Source: Torreya grandis (lineage: Eukaryota; Streptophyta; Pinopsida; Cupressales; Taxaceae). From it: a stretch of DNA of 64,000 bases. The stretch spans positions 248,001 through 312,000 of the forward strand of contig JARHVA010002427.1 of the NCBI GenBank assembly GCA_037957365.1. The letters are read 5' to 3'. The translations under genes and the position numbers were made by a program. Under the pieces are notes generated by a model. That model was not told where the DNA came from. It did no database searches and saw only the letters and a list, made by a program, of their open reading frames with translations. Each line of letters opens with the position of its first letter. Position 1 is the first letter of the stretch. Of the stretch, positions 10,041 to 23,135 are shown in pieces.

Positions 10041-12671
10041 GATTCCAAACTAACCTATACATGTCTTGTATAGTTTTATGGTGAATCAGACCCATACATG
10101 TATAGTAAATCTGGTGAATCTATGTCTTGAAATAGGATCGAGTATAATCTATAAGGCAAATCTGTGTCCCCAACTATGAAATTATATAAAATTGAGGCTA
10201 TTTGACCTATGTATATTTTCACAGAATTAACCATTTTCAAAATTGAAAAAAATATACTTATAGTCTTTTTTCTATAAATAGCCTCTAAAATTTTCCATGA
10301 TTATATTAAAGTTCTTATTTCTTCATGTTATAAAAATATTTTCAAGGTACCAACCTAGTAAACCCAAGAGACTTTTGTACCAATAATTCATATGTCTAAG
10401 GTTATATGCTTCAATAAGATAACTTAACTATGCTTTAGGAAAATAATTTAACTATGATTTATTAAGTATTCAACTCAACTAGGTTGACTTGTACAAAGCA
10501 ACATTTTTTTGGAGAGTAAGGGCCTTTATTAAAACCTTTAACTATAAATGATTATTCAAAATGTAAATCATGAAGTACATATTGCAAACCCTACATGTAT
10601 AACCTTATTTATTTTTTATATTTTTGAAATCTCAATAATTCATTTAAGTTGACTTATTGATTTAAAATAATGGCTCAAATATACTTCAAGAAGTTTAGGT
10701 AAGTGATTTTTAAGAGAATTCAAAAAAAATAGCCAATTGGGTTAGTTCCAAATTGAAACCTAAGTGAATAAATTATATCTTAAATATAACATTTTTATTT
10801 TAGTCCATAAAAGGAAAAATCTAATGCATATGAACATGTTCTCATAATTTTCAAACATTAAATCACTTTTATAACTAAACAAATGTCTTTAATTAAGATT
10901 ATTCATATGGTAACTTACAATTCAACTTCTAATACAGATGTCATCATCAAATAACACACAATCTAATATGCAATCAGTATCCAATTAGGAAAGAATAATC
11001 TCAATGCAATTACATAGATATCTTGTAAATAGTTTTGGCCCTTTCACCTAGAGTTAATCCCACTTAGATTTACATCATATTTTTTTATTAATGATAGTAA
11101 AAATAAATAATGAACATTTTTGAAACTAATAAATCCCCTTGTAGCCATTTTTAAATTTAGTGCTATCAAGTTTTGATTTAACAATTGACTAAGACTTAAG
11201 ATATGTAAACCACTATACTCAGTTCAAACATCATGTTCTTAACTTTCAACAATGCATATTGATACGAAATGCAAAGCAACATTTGAACCCATTTGATACA
11301 ATCATTTTTCAATAAGAAATAAAATATAATTACTACCATCAAATTTATTCATTCATTAAAACCAATACTATTTAAATCAAATCCGATTGTATCAAATAGT
11401 TTACAAGTTACTCATATCTCCAAGTCATTAGTCATCAATTTAATAGACTAAAAGACAATTTCATTATATGATTTTATCTAATTTTTTATTTTAATGAAAA
11501 TAGATAAGTTACAACCATATAAGACTTACTAACAACAATACATAAAGACTTACATCGGTATTGAATTTAACTTATACAACCATCAATGAAACAACCTTTT
11601 AATTACTCCAATTAAATTACCAAATCAATTTTTAATTAGTTTCCATGAGACAAAGTGTATTTAATTCAACAAACAAGGTCTAATAAGTAACAATGAATAA
11701 CACATGGTATATAAAACAAGTACATTCCCTTCATAGCAGAATTGTACCTAATGAGACCATATTCATTGTATAATCATTTGCATAAACATTTCCAAAAGAA
11801 CACAAAAACATCATTCTCAAAACCACAAGTCAAAATTAATCAATTATGTCCATATACCAAATAAGTTAATATGAATCTAGATAAATAATACAGTCATGAT
11901 TGACTTTTACACTTTATAAATGAAATACTAAGTATATATAGTTTAACTAATGTAGATTCAACATAGTATTCAATTTATTTCCTTCATATATATTAAAATA
12001 ATACATGAATATCTTATCTATAAGGTTATTGATTAAAATTACAATGTCTATTTAGAATATAGTCACTCTCATGTTTTCTTGTAATTATAAGTTAAAATAA
12101 AATTGAGTGTGTACATGCCTCATGACTAGTATTTTTTTAGAGAATGGAATAGAACTTAAGAGAAAAGCTACATAATGAATGCTTCATATTTCATTATCAA
12201 TTCAAACACAAGAAAATAATAATCCTTTGTATTTAGAAAACTATACAATAACTCCACACATTTTCTTGCCAATAAAAAGTGGGGGAAATGAGCCCAACCA
12301 TTGGTGTACCATTCCACCCCAACCATTGGGGATAAGGTAGCAAGAGTATCACATACAAGTATTGAAACAATATAAAGGTATAAATGAGAAAAGTATGAAT
12401 TGGGTTTAGGTTCCACCAATAAAAAATAAGGCTTCCACCAAAACCCAAGCAAGTTCAAATGAAAACCAAATGGCTAGGGAAAAACACAAGAAAACCCACT
12501 TAAATAAAATTCAGCCATAACTAGTTCTAAAAATTGAAATAATAAACAATTCAACAATCCAAGGTTTTTACCCAAGTAATAAATTTATTTAAATGAAATA
12601 AATTAAAAATCATTATAATTAAAATCAACATGCACATACCCATAGTGTCATAATATAATGTTCATAACATT
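10036..12671. other. AT-rich stretch with nothing identified
   Basis: A 2.6-kb stretch without retroelement motifs, paired repeats or a convincing reading frame. The 96-codon minus frame at 12,168-12,458 is aromatic-rich, has no homologous motif and overlaps a second frame. I take it as chance. Confidence 0.45.
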
Positions 12672-12985
12672 TTGTAAGTTTCATGTACCTAACTTAACAG
12701 TTAGGGTTTTCATAAACTAAGCACAAAACACAACCACAAAAACTACAAGATTTAACCAAGTGAATAATCAAGTACCTAAAATAATAATTCCAACCATTTA
12801 ACTTAATAATCAACATGAATTTTATGAATAAGGGCCATGTAAACTTAGGGTTTTCATAAACTATGCACATAACAAAGTTACACAAAACAACATGGTTTAA
12901 CCAAGTACCCACAATAAAAATGTTAACCATACGACTTAATAATCAACATGAAGTTTGTGAATGGGGGTCATGTAAAAAAAAGGTT
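12672..12985. repeat. 144-bp tandem duplication with a third partial unit
   Basis: TTAGGGTTTTCATAAACTA occurs at 12,701 and 12,845, each followed by a GCACA.AACA block and AACTTAATAATCAACATGAA-like sequence. The second unit runs into GGGGGTCATGTAAA, the start of a third. The minus frame at 12,694-12,930 reflects the repeat, not a gene. Confidence 0.85.
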
Positions 12986-14099
12986 TTACATGGCCCTCAT
13001 TCCAATTTTAAATTCCATCAATAATTACCCAGGACATCATAATAAAAACTATGAAGAGTATATATAGGGAACTCATTACTTACAATGTTCTAGGAAACAA
13101 AAAAGACCCAAAATTGGTTTGAGTTCCACCCTCTTTTCCCTTGTTATTTTTTTATTCATTTCTTCCTTGGTTCCTTTTTTTCATGTGTTTTTTTTCATAA
13201 TAAACCTCTTAAAAACCAAATCCATATTACTTTAATGAGGCATGCCATCAATTATAGCATTGTGGATACCTTCAAAAAGGAACACATCAAGTTTCCTTGA
13301 TAAAAATTACATAAGACTACATATTAGTTCCACTTTTCTATGTGAAACCCCAAAAACCTTAAAATCACCCCATTCCCTTAAAAATAAGGTCAAAATTTTG
13401 TATAATGTCAAGCAAAAAAATAAAAGGCAATTATAAGCCAAAAGACCTAACTAGGGTTTGAAAATCCAATCAATAAATAAATGATTAAGCCATTTGACCT
13501 TTGATAAGTTTCCCAGCTTAATCATCAAAACAAATATTTTCTATGACTTTTACTAGGTCCTTAAAAGTTTTTAATTAAATTTTAACCTAACAACCCAACA
13601 TGTCACCAAAAACATTTGAATGAGCATGATCTTGACCAAATTTTAGGCCTAATCCACAAATGATTAAACTTGACCTAAACAAGGTCTTTAATAAAAAAAT
13701 TAATGATTGTCTACTTGACTTTATCCTAAGCCTAAAGTTATTATTACATCAAACTCAATGGTCATTCAAACCTTAATTGCCAAGCAAAACTAGAGCCAAA
13801 AGTGAATCTAAAATTTACAAGCATAATAAAGACTAACATTCAAAAAGGCACAAACCCAATATGATTAAGAATGATGACTTTACTCAAATGACTACAAAAT
13901 CCAAATAATAACACCATCAAACTCAATATAATTAAGAAATAACATACATAATTGGCTTATGCCAATGATGGTTGCTTAAGCTAAACATATCAAATTATGC
14001 ATAGTAGGGGTTTTCCACTATAGATGCTAAATGTGTATTATATATGATAAACTAATCTTGTGCACTTTATAAATGTCACTTATGGATAAACCCTTAAAT
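12986..14099. other. AT-rich stretch with nothing identified
   Basis: No coding signal, terminal repeat or RNA gene was seen before the LTR-like sequence that becomes recognisable near 14.1-14.6 kb. Confidence 0.45.
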
Positions 14100-15358
14100 T
14101 TGGGACCTTTTCACTACCAAAAGGCTCATGCTCACCATCTCATTGTGCCTAAATGATTATCTTATAGTTTGACCCTAATATTATAATTACATAAATCATC
14201 AGTAGCTCATAGTTTGCATAAAATGTAATTAATATCCTAATATGGTATTTATAAATCATCAGTATCTTTCTATCTTTTTGAACACTACCATTCAAACTAG
14301 GACATGAGCATCAACAATAGTGTCCCAAGTTTGACACTAATGTCTAAACTTTACAAATGGTCAATTTTACAAATCTTTCAACATGTATAGGTTGGCCTAT
14401 TTATCTTATTTAACCCTCCCATGAGATAATTTCAAAAGGTGATGTATAAAAACAAATAAAATACCATTCATTATCTTCAATTATAAATCAAACACACATA
14501 TATCTTATACCAAGAAAAATCACCTCTCAATCTTGGAAAATTGTCTTATTCTTCCCTATTTCCAACTCAGTCATAAGAACAGTATTTTTATAGGTTTGAA
14601 GAATTCAAAGAGCATCACATGAGTATTATTTTTCAAGTTATAAGGTAGATCACTACATGCACTTGCATATAGTATATTGTAAATTTTTCACACATAATCC
14701 CACATAAGGAGGATAACTACATTAGTCTAAGCCCCCCTTCAGAGTATTAGATATGTAGGTAGTGCTCACTGATATAGGGGTCTTTGAGGTTAGATCGACA
14801 TCATTTGATCCCACTAACCCCTATTTTTCAAGGCGGTATATCCTAATCATAGGACCTATAGTTTTGAGCTACATGTAGATATCTAGAACTTGTGTGTATG
14901 ATCTGAATAAAGAATCTAAAAGATGATAGTCAACCCTAATAGGTGTAAGTATCATTTATAAAAAATGAATTGTACTTCATTAAGGATAAAAGCTTCAAAA
15001 TTGAGACATAAGCATCAAAACTAGTGTCCAAAGTTTGATGGTAGTGTCTAGGGGGATAAATATCTAATTTATAGAATCTGATGAATCAAGACAGAACATT
15101 AGACTATCTTATCCTATAACTATGCTTCTTATATTTTCCTACACATTATTCAATAAGCTAAGTATTATTTATTTTTTATATAAATTTCATAATATTGTTT
15201 ATCATTATACTTTCTATATTTTTCATGCTTTCATAATTCAAAATTGTATCAAAATAATATGAATATGAATTATTTAATTCACTTTATTTTAGAATAATCT
15301 ACTTCTTAGTTGATTAGGTTATTATTTCCTTTTAACTCTTTCTAAAAAGGGTTAAACA
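14100..15358 (+). repeat. LTR A of a gag/protease-only Ty3/gypsy family
   Basis: The right half aligns with LTRs B (17,292) and C (23,148). Shared blocks are GATAACTACAT.AGT, GGATATGTAG, the GGGTCAT...CCCACTAACCC block, and the terminus AAAAAGGGTTAAACA. A primer site follows at once. The left half is too diverged to place the start, so 14,100 is approximate. It is the oldest-looking of the three and would be the 5' LTR of the outer, interrupted copy. Confidence 0.65.
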
Positions 15359-15384
15359 TTTGGTGAACCTGACCTATGAGTCTT
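15359..15384 (+). other. Primer binding site after LTR A
   Basis: TTTGGTGAACCTGACCTATG directly follows the LTR terminus GTTAAACA. LTR B has TTTGGTGAAACTAATC in the same place, so this is the family's primer site. I did not assign the tRNA species. Confidence 0.6.
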
Positions 15385-15535
15385 TTTATTCAAACCCTAT
15401 CTTACCCTAGGGTGTTCAACCTTCTAAGGTTTTAAATTTAATTATGGTTTCCTTATCTTGTTGTATTATTCCATATATTTCATATGTCTCTCATATCTTA
15501 TTCTCATCTCAATCTTTGAAACGTTTAAAATAGAT

Positions 15536-16980
15536 AAAAATGAGCCTCTTCTTCCACCTAACCTTAAATAGGGTGATATCTACTTTCCATCTAATGAGGT
15601 TCAATCTATCACTACCTCAATGGGTAAGGTAGCCCATTTTATAGTTTTAAAATAAGGTAACTAACACACCCTTACTTAAACCCCTCTACCACACACATCT
15701 CTTCTAGATGGTGTGTGTATGCATATTCAATCTGAAGCACCTAGGATTTGTACTTTTGAAACCCTCAAGGATCACATTATCAATACAGTAAGGTCAATAA
15801 AGGAATTTTAAAATCAAAATCAATATTTATTTTTAAATATTGCATCATTATAAAATTATATCACATTCACAAACAATCTAAAATATTTTAGTGTTAATCA
15901 TGTGTTTACATCTTTATCTAGTAATTTTATGCCTAACAAGACTTCATCTCAAGATTGGAAGTCACATAAAAATACATCTATAACTAGTGTTTTAACAAGT
16001 GAAAAAAATGTTAATAAGAGTTAGAGTGAGTTTCTAAGAGAAATGATTCAAAATAAAATGATTAAATTACATCCTTTGCATCCTTTAAGGTGATCCAAAT
16101 ACTATTGCGCATATCATAGAATGTATGAGCATCATACATATTGTTGTTTGGATTTGAATAATAAAATGAAAAATATAATTTATAGTGGTTATCCTATCAT
16201 TGACACATCAATAAACCAACTCACATTACGAGTGTGTCTTATACAACACAAGTGTAGAAAGAACGAATATGTCTACCAAATGATAATTCAAATCAAAAAT
16301 AGTTGTAAATAAAATAAATAAATAAACAAAAGATTCAAAAGGCAAAGCTAGAGCAATAAATGTTACAAAAATTTCAATATGAAAATGCAACATTACAAAA
16401 GTCACAACATAAAAATGAACAATTACAAAAGCAATGTATTGTAAAGGTAATGTTACAAAAAGATCAATGGGTAAATCAAAATCAAGGTAAGTAAACAAAC
16501 ACACTCAAAAAAGGATTTATAGCAAAAGAGGTCAAAAATCAAGAGACAATTGAAAAAGCTAAAGTTTCAAATGTGGCAATAAAGGGGTAAATTACAAAGT
16601 CTTTTCTCTTATCATGATCCTTTCATTATCATTTCTCACATAAATTGAAAGCAATTTACAAATGTCAAGGTTATGGACTATCAAGATATAAATTTTTTTT
16701 CTCTATCATTTCTTAGCTCTCTTAGAAATAAGTATCAACAACTAGATAAAACTAATGCAATCACAACATGTGTGGGATCAATTCAATAAAGAGTTTTATT
16801 TGCTTCAAAATATTTTGATCTTAATTTTTATGTTATTTATAATCCAAATGCATATAACACTTGGACAATCATGGTTATACTCAATAGGAGAAATGATTGA
16901 TAAAAACAAAAGTTGCATATCATTTTATCATGAAGGCAAGGTTACATCATTTTCCAAAGAAAGAACATATTTATAACAAG
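15536..16980 (+). pseudogene. gag (zinc-knuckle) and protease-like ruin of the outer copy
   Basis: A run of broken frames follows LTR A. The clearest landmark is at about 16,100-16,190, reading YCAYHRMYEHHTYCCLDL. This preserves the C-x2-H-x4-H-x4-C spacing of the gag zinc knuckle of Tat-type Ty3/gypsy elements, with the usual Gly before the second His replaced by Glu. At 16,755-16,976 an open 73-codon piece (LGQSWLYSIGEMIDKNKSCI and onward) resembles the LG..WL end of a retropepsin domain. Many stops and frame changes separate the pieces. No RT follows; LTR B begins at 17,292, interrupting this copy. The frame at 18,942 in the neighbouring copy supplies the protease missing here. Confidence 0.6.
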
Positions 16981-17291
16981 ACCACACAAAGAAAAAGGTC
17001 TCTCAAACATAGATAGCAAGTACAATCTTAGAAAAAGAACATCATACACTTTCTAATTTTGTTATGCACAGATATGGCATATTTCATTTATGAAATGTTA
17101 TTCATTCACAACTCCTCATATATTGTTTTCCTCATCTTGAGATCATTAGATAGCTTGTGTATTTTCAAACACTCTAAAATCAAATAATCAAGAAAATACA
17201 AAAACATTCAAATAGGGCAAAAATACTTAGCATTTACACGTTTACTAGTTTATACATATGTTTTTTTGCTTTATGATAGTATATAGCATAT
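16981..17291. other. Decayed internal sequence before LTR B
   Basis: Continues the outer element's internal region. No motif is seen. The last bases (CATAT, 17,287-17,291) are a possible half of a target duplication for the inner element. Confidence 0.4.
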
Positions 17292-18568
17292 TATAGACAA
17301 TATTTTGTGATTATGTAGTACCTTAGTCTTGTACTCTTGGAAAACTTAAACCTTGATTATTCCTCTTATTTATATACATGACTTAAATTTTCAAGCTTGT
17401 ATCTACTCTATCTTGTGCCCCTTGTGCCCATATAATACTTAAAATGTACTTATCTTACACCTCTACAAGTTATGATCCTAAATTTGTTTTGCTACTCCTT
17501 GGACACTAATGTCTAGGATAGACGGTAGTATTGATGTTATTGTCCTACCCCAATGCAAATGTCTATTACTCTAAAGTCATCAAAATTACAAATGAAATTT
17601 ATTACAATGGTTGGCTTATGTAATTTTATGCAAGTTATCTCTAAATAGTATTGGTATAAATAAAATATCAACCCTCATTCATTGCTCACCCAACAATTAG
17701 AATAAAGAGACCAAGGCGTTTATCAAAAGCACTCTATCAATCATTAAATTGATCAAAATCTTCCTTGTTTCCATACTAGTTATAGGCACAACACATATAC
17801 ATGTTTGAAGTACTAAATTATTAGTCATAAGGTCTTATTTTCTAAGTTACAAATGAGTTCATTATTTTACTTGATTTATACACATTACATGATTCACACA
17901 CAAGCTAACACGTAGGGAATAACTACATGAGTATGAGGCCCTCTTTTGGAGTAATGGATATGTAGCAGTGCCATTTGATATTAGGGTCATTATGGGTTAG
18001 CTCAACATGATATGCCCACTAACCCATTTTCCCAAAGGTCATATTGAAGATAGAAAGCTAGGGTTTTATCATTTTACAAGGAGAGACAATCCATGACCTA
18101 GATTTCAATGCACCGAAGTGAAGGTGAAGCAAAACCCAAAAGCATCTAGGTGGTCACATTATATTTTAGTAGATATTCTTTATAGGACATTATCATTAAA
18201 CCTAGATAATAGCATCGACACAACCATCCCAAACTAACATTATTATCCAAAGAGCAAGATGTACCAGATCTAGAGTTTGGCAATTATTCCAAAATTATCT
18301 TCCTACTTGCTTTCATCTTGTTTCAAATCTAGATCTACATTATCATCAAAGCCAAAAAAGTACCTTATTATTTTTCATTTCTATATCTAGCATAGTTATA
18401 CTTTTTAATACTAACATATCTCAATTTAATAAATTCAATGTATAGTGTATCTGAGTTTAGCATTCAATTGGCCTAATGTTGATATGATATTCACCCTTGT
18501 GCCCTATCATTTTTATATTCTTAACCTTATCTACCCAAGAGGAACCACATTCAAATTAGGGTTAAATA
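17292..18568 (+). repeat. LTR B, 5' LTR of the inner gag/protease-only element
   Basis: Paired with LTR C along its whole length. Start TATAGACAATATTTTGTGAT matches TGTAGATGATATTTTGTGAT at 23,148 (first dinucleotide TG decayed to TA). The end AGGGTTAAATA matches AGGGTTAAACA (CA decayed to TA). Shared inner blocks include GACACTAA.(A/G)TCTA, GTATAAATA.AATATCAACC and GCATAGTTATACTTT. GTATAAATA near 17,655 is a plausible TATA box. Length about 1.28 kb. Confidence 0.85.
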
Positions 18569-18590
18569 TTTGGTGAAACTAATCTTTAAA
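18569..18590 (+). other. Primer binding site after LTR B
   Basis: TTTGGTGAAACTAATC lies immediately 3' of the LTR terminus, diverged from the site after LTR A (TTTGGTGAACCTGACC). Confidence 0.6.
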
Positions 18591-18941
18591 CATCAAACAC
18601 TAGGTTAATTAGGGTTTTTTGATTTATTTCTCTCAAATGCCTGATCATTATATAATATGTGCACCGTGGATGCATCCATCACCCATTTTGTGTTACAATT
18701 TGTGATAGTTGAAATGGTTTTATACATTACTTATCTTGTAAAAATTATTAAATTAATTTGTGTACAAAATAAGAGAGTGTTAAAATAGAGATAACATGTG
18801 ATATCTCTTCATAATTCCTATTACAATGTTATAGATTCAATATCTAGATGCCAATGTGCATGATCTCAACCATTTATTCTATTTAATCCTTATTTTAGTG
18901 ATAGTTACCATCCCACACACATTATTTTCCCATGTCTTATA

Positions 18942-19740
18942 TTGGATTATGCAATCCATGTTTTTCCTGATCAAAGAGGTAAGGATGTTCAACATACTCC
19001 ACTACTTATTAATATACAAGTACCTCCTAAGCCTAAACTTGTGATAAAATCTAAGGTATATGACCTTGTTGATCAATTGAGAAATACACATGCTAAAATT
19101 TCAATACTTGAGCTCCTAAATCAATCTAATGTTTATAAATATATCTTATATGGGACATTGTGTAAAACGCAAGTTCCCTATGATATTAATCTTGATTATT
19201 TTATAGATATCATGAAAGATCTTAAGAATAATGCCAAATTTATTACCTTTGATCCAACTGACTTACCATCTAAATATATTATTAATCAAGATTTACCTTT
19301 GTTCATACAAGTGACAATACAAAATAAGGGCATCAAAAGGGTGTTTGTTGATAATGGATCAAACCTCAACAATTGTAGTATCAACTTTTTAACCACCATG
19401 GGAATTAGCACTAATTTATTTCAAAAGTCTTATGCATATCAAAGGTTTTGATAATTCACATACTCCTCTAGTTGGTCAAATTACATTCGATGTGCTATTA
19501 GGACCAAAAACTATTTTAATGACTTTTTAGGTAATGTCTCCATCATTACATTATAATGTACTTTTGGGTAGACCTTGGATACATTCAATTGAAGTTATCC
19601 CATATACACTTAAAATATGTGTGAAATTCATACATGATGGGAATTTATTAATAATGTATGTCAATGATGAACCTTTAAATTTTTTCAAAATGATACAATC
19701 CAAAATTGAGGGCATTCTTATAGTGGTAACTCCTAAATAA
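18942..19740 (+). pseudogene. Ty3/gypsy aspartic protease region
   Basis: Open for 169 codons (18,942-19,451), then continuing after a frame break (19,534-19,740). Residues 53-68 (AKISILELLNQSNVYK) match the linker before the protease in Tat-like plant Ty3/gypsy polyproteins. FVDNGSNLNNCSINFLTTMG holds the catalytic Asp, in the form D-N-G-S instead of D-S/T-G. The distal part reads LLGRPWIHSIEVIPYTLK, the conserved C-terminal protease motif. The enzyme would process the gag-pol polyprotein. Gag is missing upstream (only about 370 bp from the primer site), and no RT follows in the next 3.4 kb. The element must have relied on enzymes supplied elsewhere. Confidence 0.8.
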
Positions 19741-19959
19741 AGCATTCCTTTTAAGTATATACACAATTATGAAATATGTGAGTTAATTGCAATGGATCCT
19801 TCATCTCAAGATGCAAATAATGTACCACATATTAAGGTGTGCATAGATGTACATCAAGATCAGTAACCACTACCAAAGGAGTCATTAAAGCCATAATAAT
19901 ATCCTTCATTTGAGCTTCTTTTATTATTCAATATTGAGTAGAAATATTGGCATGTTTTC

Positions 19960-20844
19960 AATTACTATGATAGTGATGATGATATCGTTCATGATATGAT
20001 AGATGATAAAATATGTGCACTAAAATTTGATCCACTTGATCGCCTTTCACATAACTTGTTTCAACCCATAGGTCATAGTACATATAATATCAATCCACTT
20101 GTAGAAGATACGACACTGAATCCAGATAAGGGGAACATAATCATAGTAGATGAACATGTAAACTTTTTTTACTCAATTAATCCCTCTTAGTTAAAAACAT
20201 TGAGCCAACCTTACAAGGGTCAAATGCAAATATACCACATGAAAAATTTGTATTCTTATCTAGAGTTCACATTCAACCAAAAGTCAAAATCCTTCCTATA
20301 TTTTGAATGAGAACTATACTTTGAAATGACCAAAGAATGAATATTTTACTATTACTACTAATATTGATGGGGTATATTACCACCATATACAATGTGATAA
20401 GAATAAATGGGATAAAAATTATGTACTACATTCCTCGAATAATTGAGACATACTATAAAAGAATTCATATACTCTCCATTGATGCCATAATTTAGTAGAT
20501 ACATTTGATTACCTATTGATTATGGTACACATGTGGTGACCATAACCCTATGGATAGTAGACCATGACTCTAATTTGAAATTAAAACTTGGATAAGATTA
20601 GATTATTGAATGGTAGGCCAAGTGGGATAATATAAATATGTGTGTTACCTTTCTTGATATGGGCACTAGGATTTGTATACCACATCATGGATATTGTTAT
20701 CTTCCCATACCATTAGCTTCAAGGAAGCCATTCTTCAAACATATTGAAGAAGAATTAATCCTTCATTATAAACAACACTGGAAAAATTTGACAAATGGTC
20801 CTACATATTTCAATGATGAGGACTTCTTGGATTGGAACTCTTAA
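19960..20844 (+). pseudogene. Unidentified downstream part of the same internal region
   Basis: After the protease, open pieces at 19,996-20,190 (64 codons) and 20,638-20,844 (68 codons) are separated by broken frames. The last piece reads MGTRICIPHHGYCYLPIPLA and ends in a Glu/His/Lys-rich segment. There is no RT palm motif (YxDD), RNase H or integrase signature, so this is not a normal pol. I do not recognise it. It may be a degenerate linker or a family-specific 3' reading frame. A 140-bp tandem duplication covers its end and stop codon. Confidence 0.4.
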
Positions 20845-21073
20845 ATCATTAAGAATTCCAAAAATACCAAAAAATAAAAAAATACAAAAATCCAAAAACA
20901 TTTTTGGCACCTATATGTTTTATTGGTTCCTTAAATGGTCCTACATATTTCAATGATGAGGACTTCTTGGATTGGAACTCTTAAATCATTAAGAATTCCA
21001 AAAATACCCAAAAAATAAAAAAAATCCAAAAATCCAAAAACATTTTTGGCACCTATATGTTTTATTGGTTCCT
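20793..21073 (+). repeat. 140-bp tandem duplication, nearly identical copies
   Basis: AAATGGTCCTACATATTTCA begins copies at 20,793 and 20,933. Both contain GATGAGGACTTCTTGGATTG and end in TTTATTGGTTCCTT. Differences are few, mostly in an A-rich run, so this duplication is younger than the element. It duplicates the last 17 codons and stop of the frame above. Confidence 0.95.
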
Positions 21074-21930
21074 TGGCATTTATGTGTTAGTTCTATATTG
21101 AGGGATAATATATCATTTACTCCTACATATAAATATATAAATACATGGTTTTATACACATGTGGGTTTTGTGTTTTCCCTCTACTCACATCACCAGGATG
21201 TTGGGGGCATCCATATTCTATGATCTTGATACTTCTAGGTTATATCATTCTATGGTCACATCACACTATCATGTTACATATGTACTTATACATGCCTTAT
21301 CCAAGATTATATATTGCACATGGTACTTGATATGCTATGAACTTGACATTTTTTACTAACACAATTGATCCATGGGCTACTGTAATAAGTTTATTTCAGT
21401 TGCTTATACTTTTCCTTTATGCACTTTCTTGAGTGTCTTGTCTTACTTGTTCAAGCATTTGAATATGCTCCATTGTATGTGGCCATTATGCCTATGTTTT
21501 CCATCTTAAAAATTTTACTATGTCATTACTTATTCTATGGAGATTTGAATATTCCATTCCTTGCTTTGTGGACATTTGACTAAGTCATGTCCACTTGATT
21601 TTGTAGCATTTGAATATGCCATTTATTTATGGTCTCCTAAGACCTTTGTTTGTTGACTTGATTTTGAGTGTTCTTGTATGTGTGTTTGTTTGCATGTTGA
21701 GTTTGTATTATTAATATTTATACATTTCCATGATATTTATCATGCATCTTAGTCCTACATGTGATCACATTCATTTTATGCACTTTAATGATACATTTAC
21801 CTATGCATAATTTTCTACATGCTACATGATTCAGTCATATAATATACATCTATATGGTTATCTTATTCCTTTGAGGTTAGGTAACTACCAGGTACTATTT
21901 TTTTTCCCTCACTTTAAAGGGGGAGAATAT
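21074..21930 (+). other. Long non-coding 3' region of the inner element
   Basis: Pyrimidine-leaning sequence with repeated phrases such as CATTTGAATATG.C and GTCTCCT. It is homologous over most of its length to 24,463-25,283, so it is a conserved part of this family's 3' end. Short open frames here have no motifs. Confidence 0.6.
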
Positions 21931-21934
21931 CAAT

Positions 21935-22336
21935 GTGGGCATTCTTGGGAAGGATGTTCTCCACACTTTTTACATTTTTTAGATTCAGTGGGGGCATGTT
22001 ATATGGACATGGTTTCCACACATTAATAGTTTCTAGATTATAGTGGGGGCATGCTTTGGAAGCATGCTCTCCACGCTCATTTAGTATTTTACACTTATAT
22101 TAGTTTTCAAATTTAAAAGGGGCATGTCATATGGATATAGCTTCCACACATTCACAATTTCTAGATTTAGTGGGGGCATGCTTTGGAAGCATGTTATCCA
22201 TAACTATTCAGTATTTAATGTCTCTAGTTTATAGTCGGGGCATGTTTTAGAAACATGTCCTCCACATTGGTACTTATATCAATTTTTAGATTTAACCATA
22301 TATATTGGGTTCATGTTTTATAAGTATGTCCTCCAC
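21935..22336 (+). repeat. Array of seven stem-loop repeats
   Basis: Seven imperfect copies of a stem-loop of about 32 nt lie at 21,935-21,964, 21,988-22,019, 22,043-22,074, 22,118-22,148, 22,170-22,200, 22,234-22,265 and 22,305-22,336. The best (22,043) is GTGGGGGCATGCTT, loop TGG, then AAGCATGCTCTCCAC. Arms covary partly: CATGTT/GGACATGG, CATGCTTT/AAGCATG, CATGTTTT/AAACATG. Spacing runs from 53 to 74 bp. A single relative lies at 25,284-25,314. Confidence 0.85.
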
Positions 22337-23135
22337 AGTAACATAATTATTTGAATTAGCAAGAGCACATAGTTATATGATTTAGATTCATAGATGTGGT
22401 AGAATTCTATACATTGGTACCCTTATTATACATAGTTTTATCATGAGACATATTTAAGGTACATATGATATGTAACATGTGCCTAATATTACAAAACCCA
22501 AATTAATTTTATATTCTTGAACCATTGCAATTACTGGTACCCTATAGACTTTTATGGACTTTATCAAACCAATATACTTTAGTGGTTGGTTCACCTTTTG
22601 GTATGGTTGAGGTAATCAAATCACTCAATATTTAAAAAAAATTAGTTGGATTTGATTGTATAATCTAACCTCACCAAGTTATAAATATCATTGGGTTATA
22701 CGGTTGAGCTAATCTCAGCTGCTAGGTAGCAACTCACTTTTTCTCTAAAGTTGGGGGCATGTGCCTTCCAATATTTCTCTCTTTCTCCCTCTCTCTATTT
22801 CCTTGTATATATTCACTTTAATGATTTTATATATATTTATCTAAATCTCATTTTTATATCCTTATATTGATACATCTTTTACAAAATAACTTGTCAATAG
22901 GTAAGGTGGTTACATCGACACACAAGTGTACTCTTAAAAGTTACTATTTTAATGTCAATCTATTTGAATTAATTTTAACCCATATTATATGCATTGATTT
23001 TACAATGTAACTTACCCCTAGTTGTAGTTCAATCATCAGCAAAGCACTCAAAGTCAACTCAATTAAAAATAAGGTGTGCATACACACCTAGATACTTATT
23101 CTTTTCCTTTAAATCAATAATTTCATTATTAGATT
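22337..23135 (+). other. Non-coding sequence between hairpin array and polypurine tract
   Basis: No gene is seen. A GGGGGCATGTGCC block at 22,752 echoes one arm of the hairpins. Confidence 0.5.

Noticed and set aside
12168..12458. 96-codon minus-strand frame as a possible small gene
   Set aside because: No motif, overlapping alternative frame, and composition typical of AT-rich chance translation.
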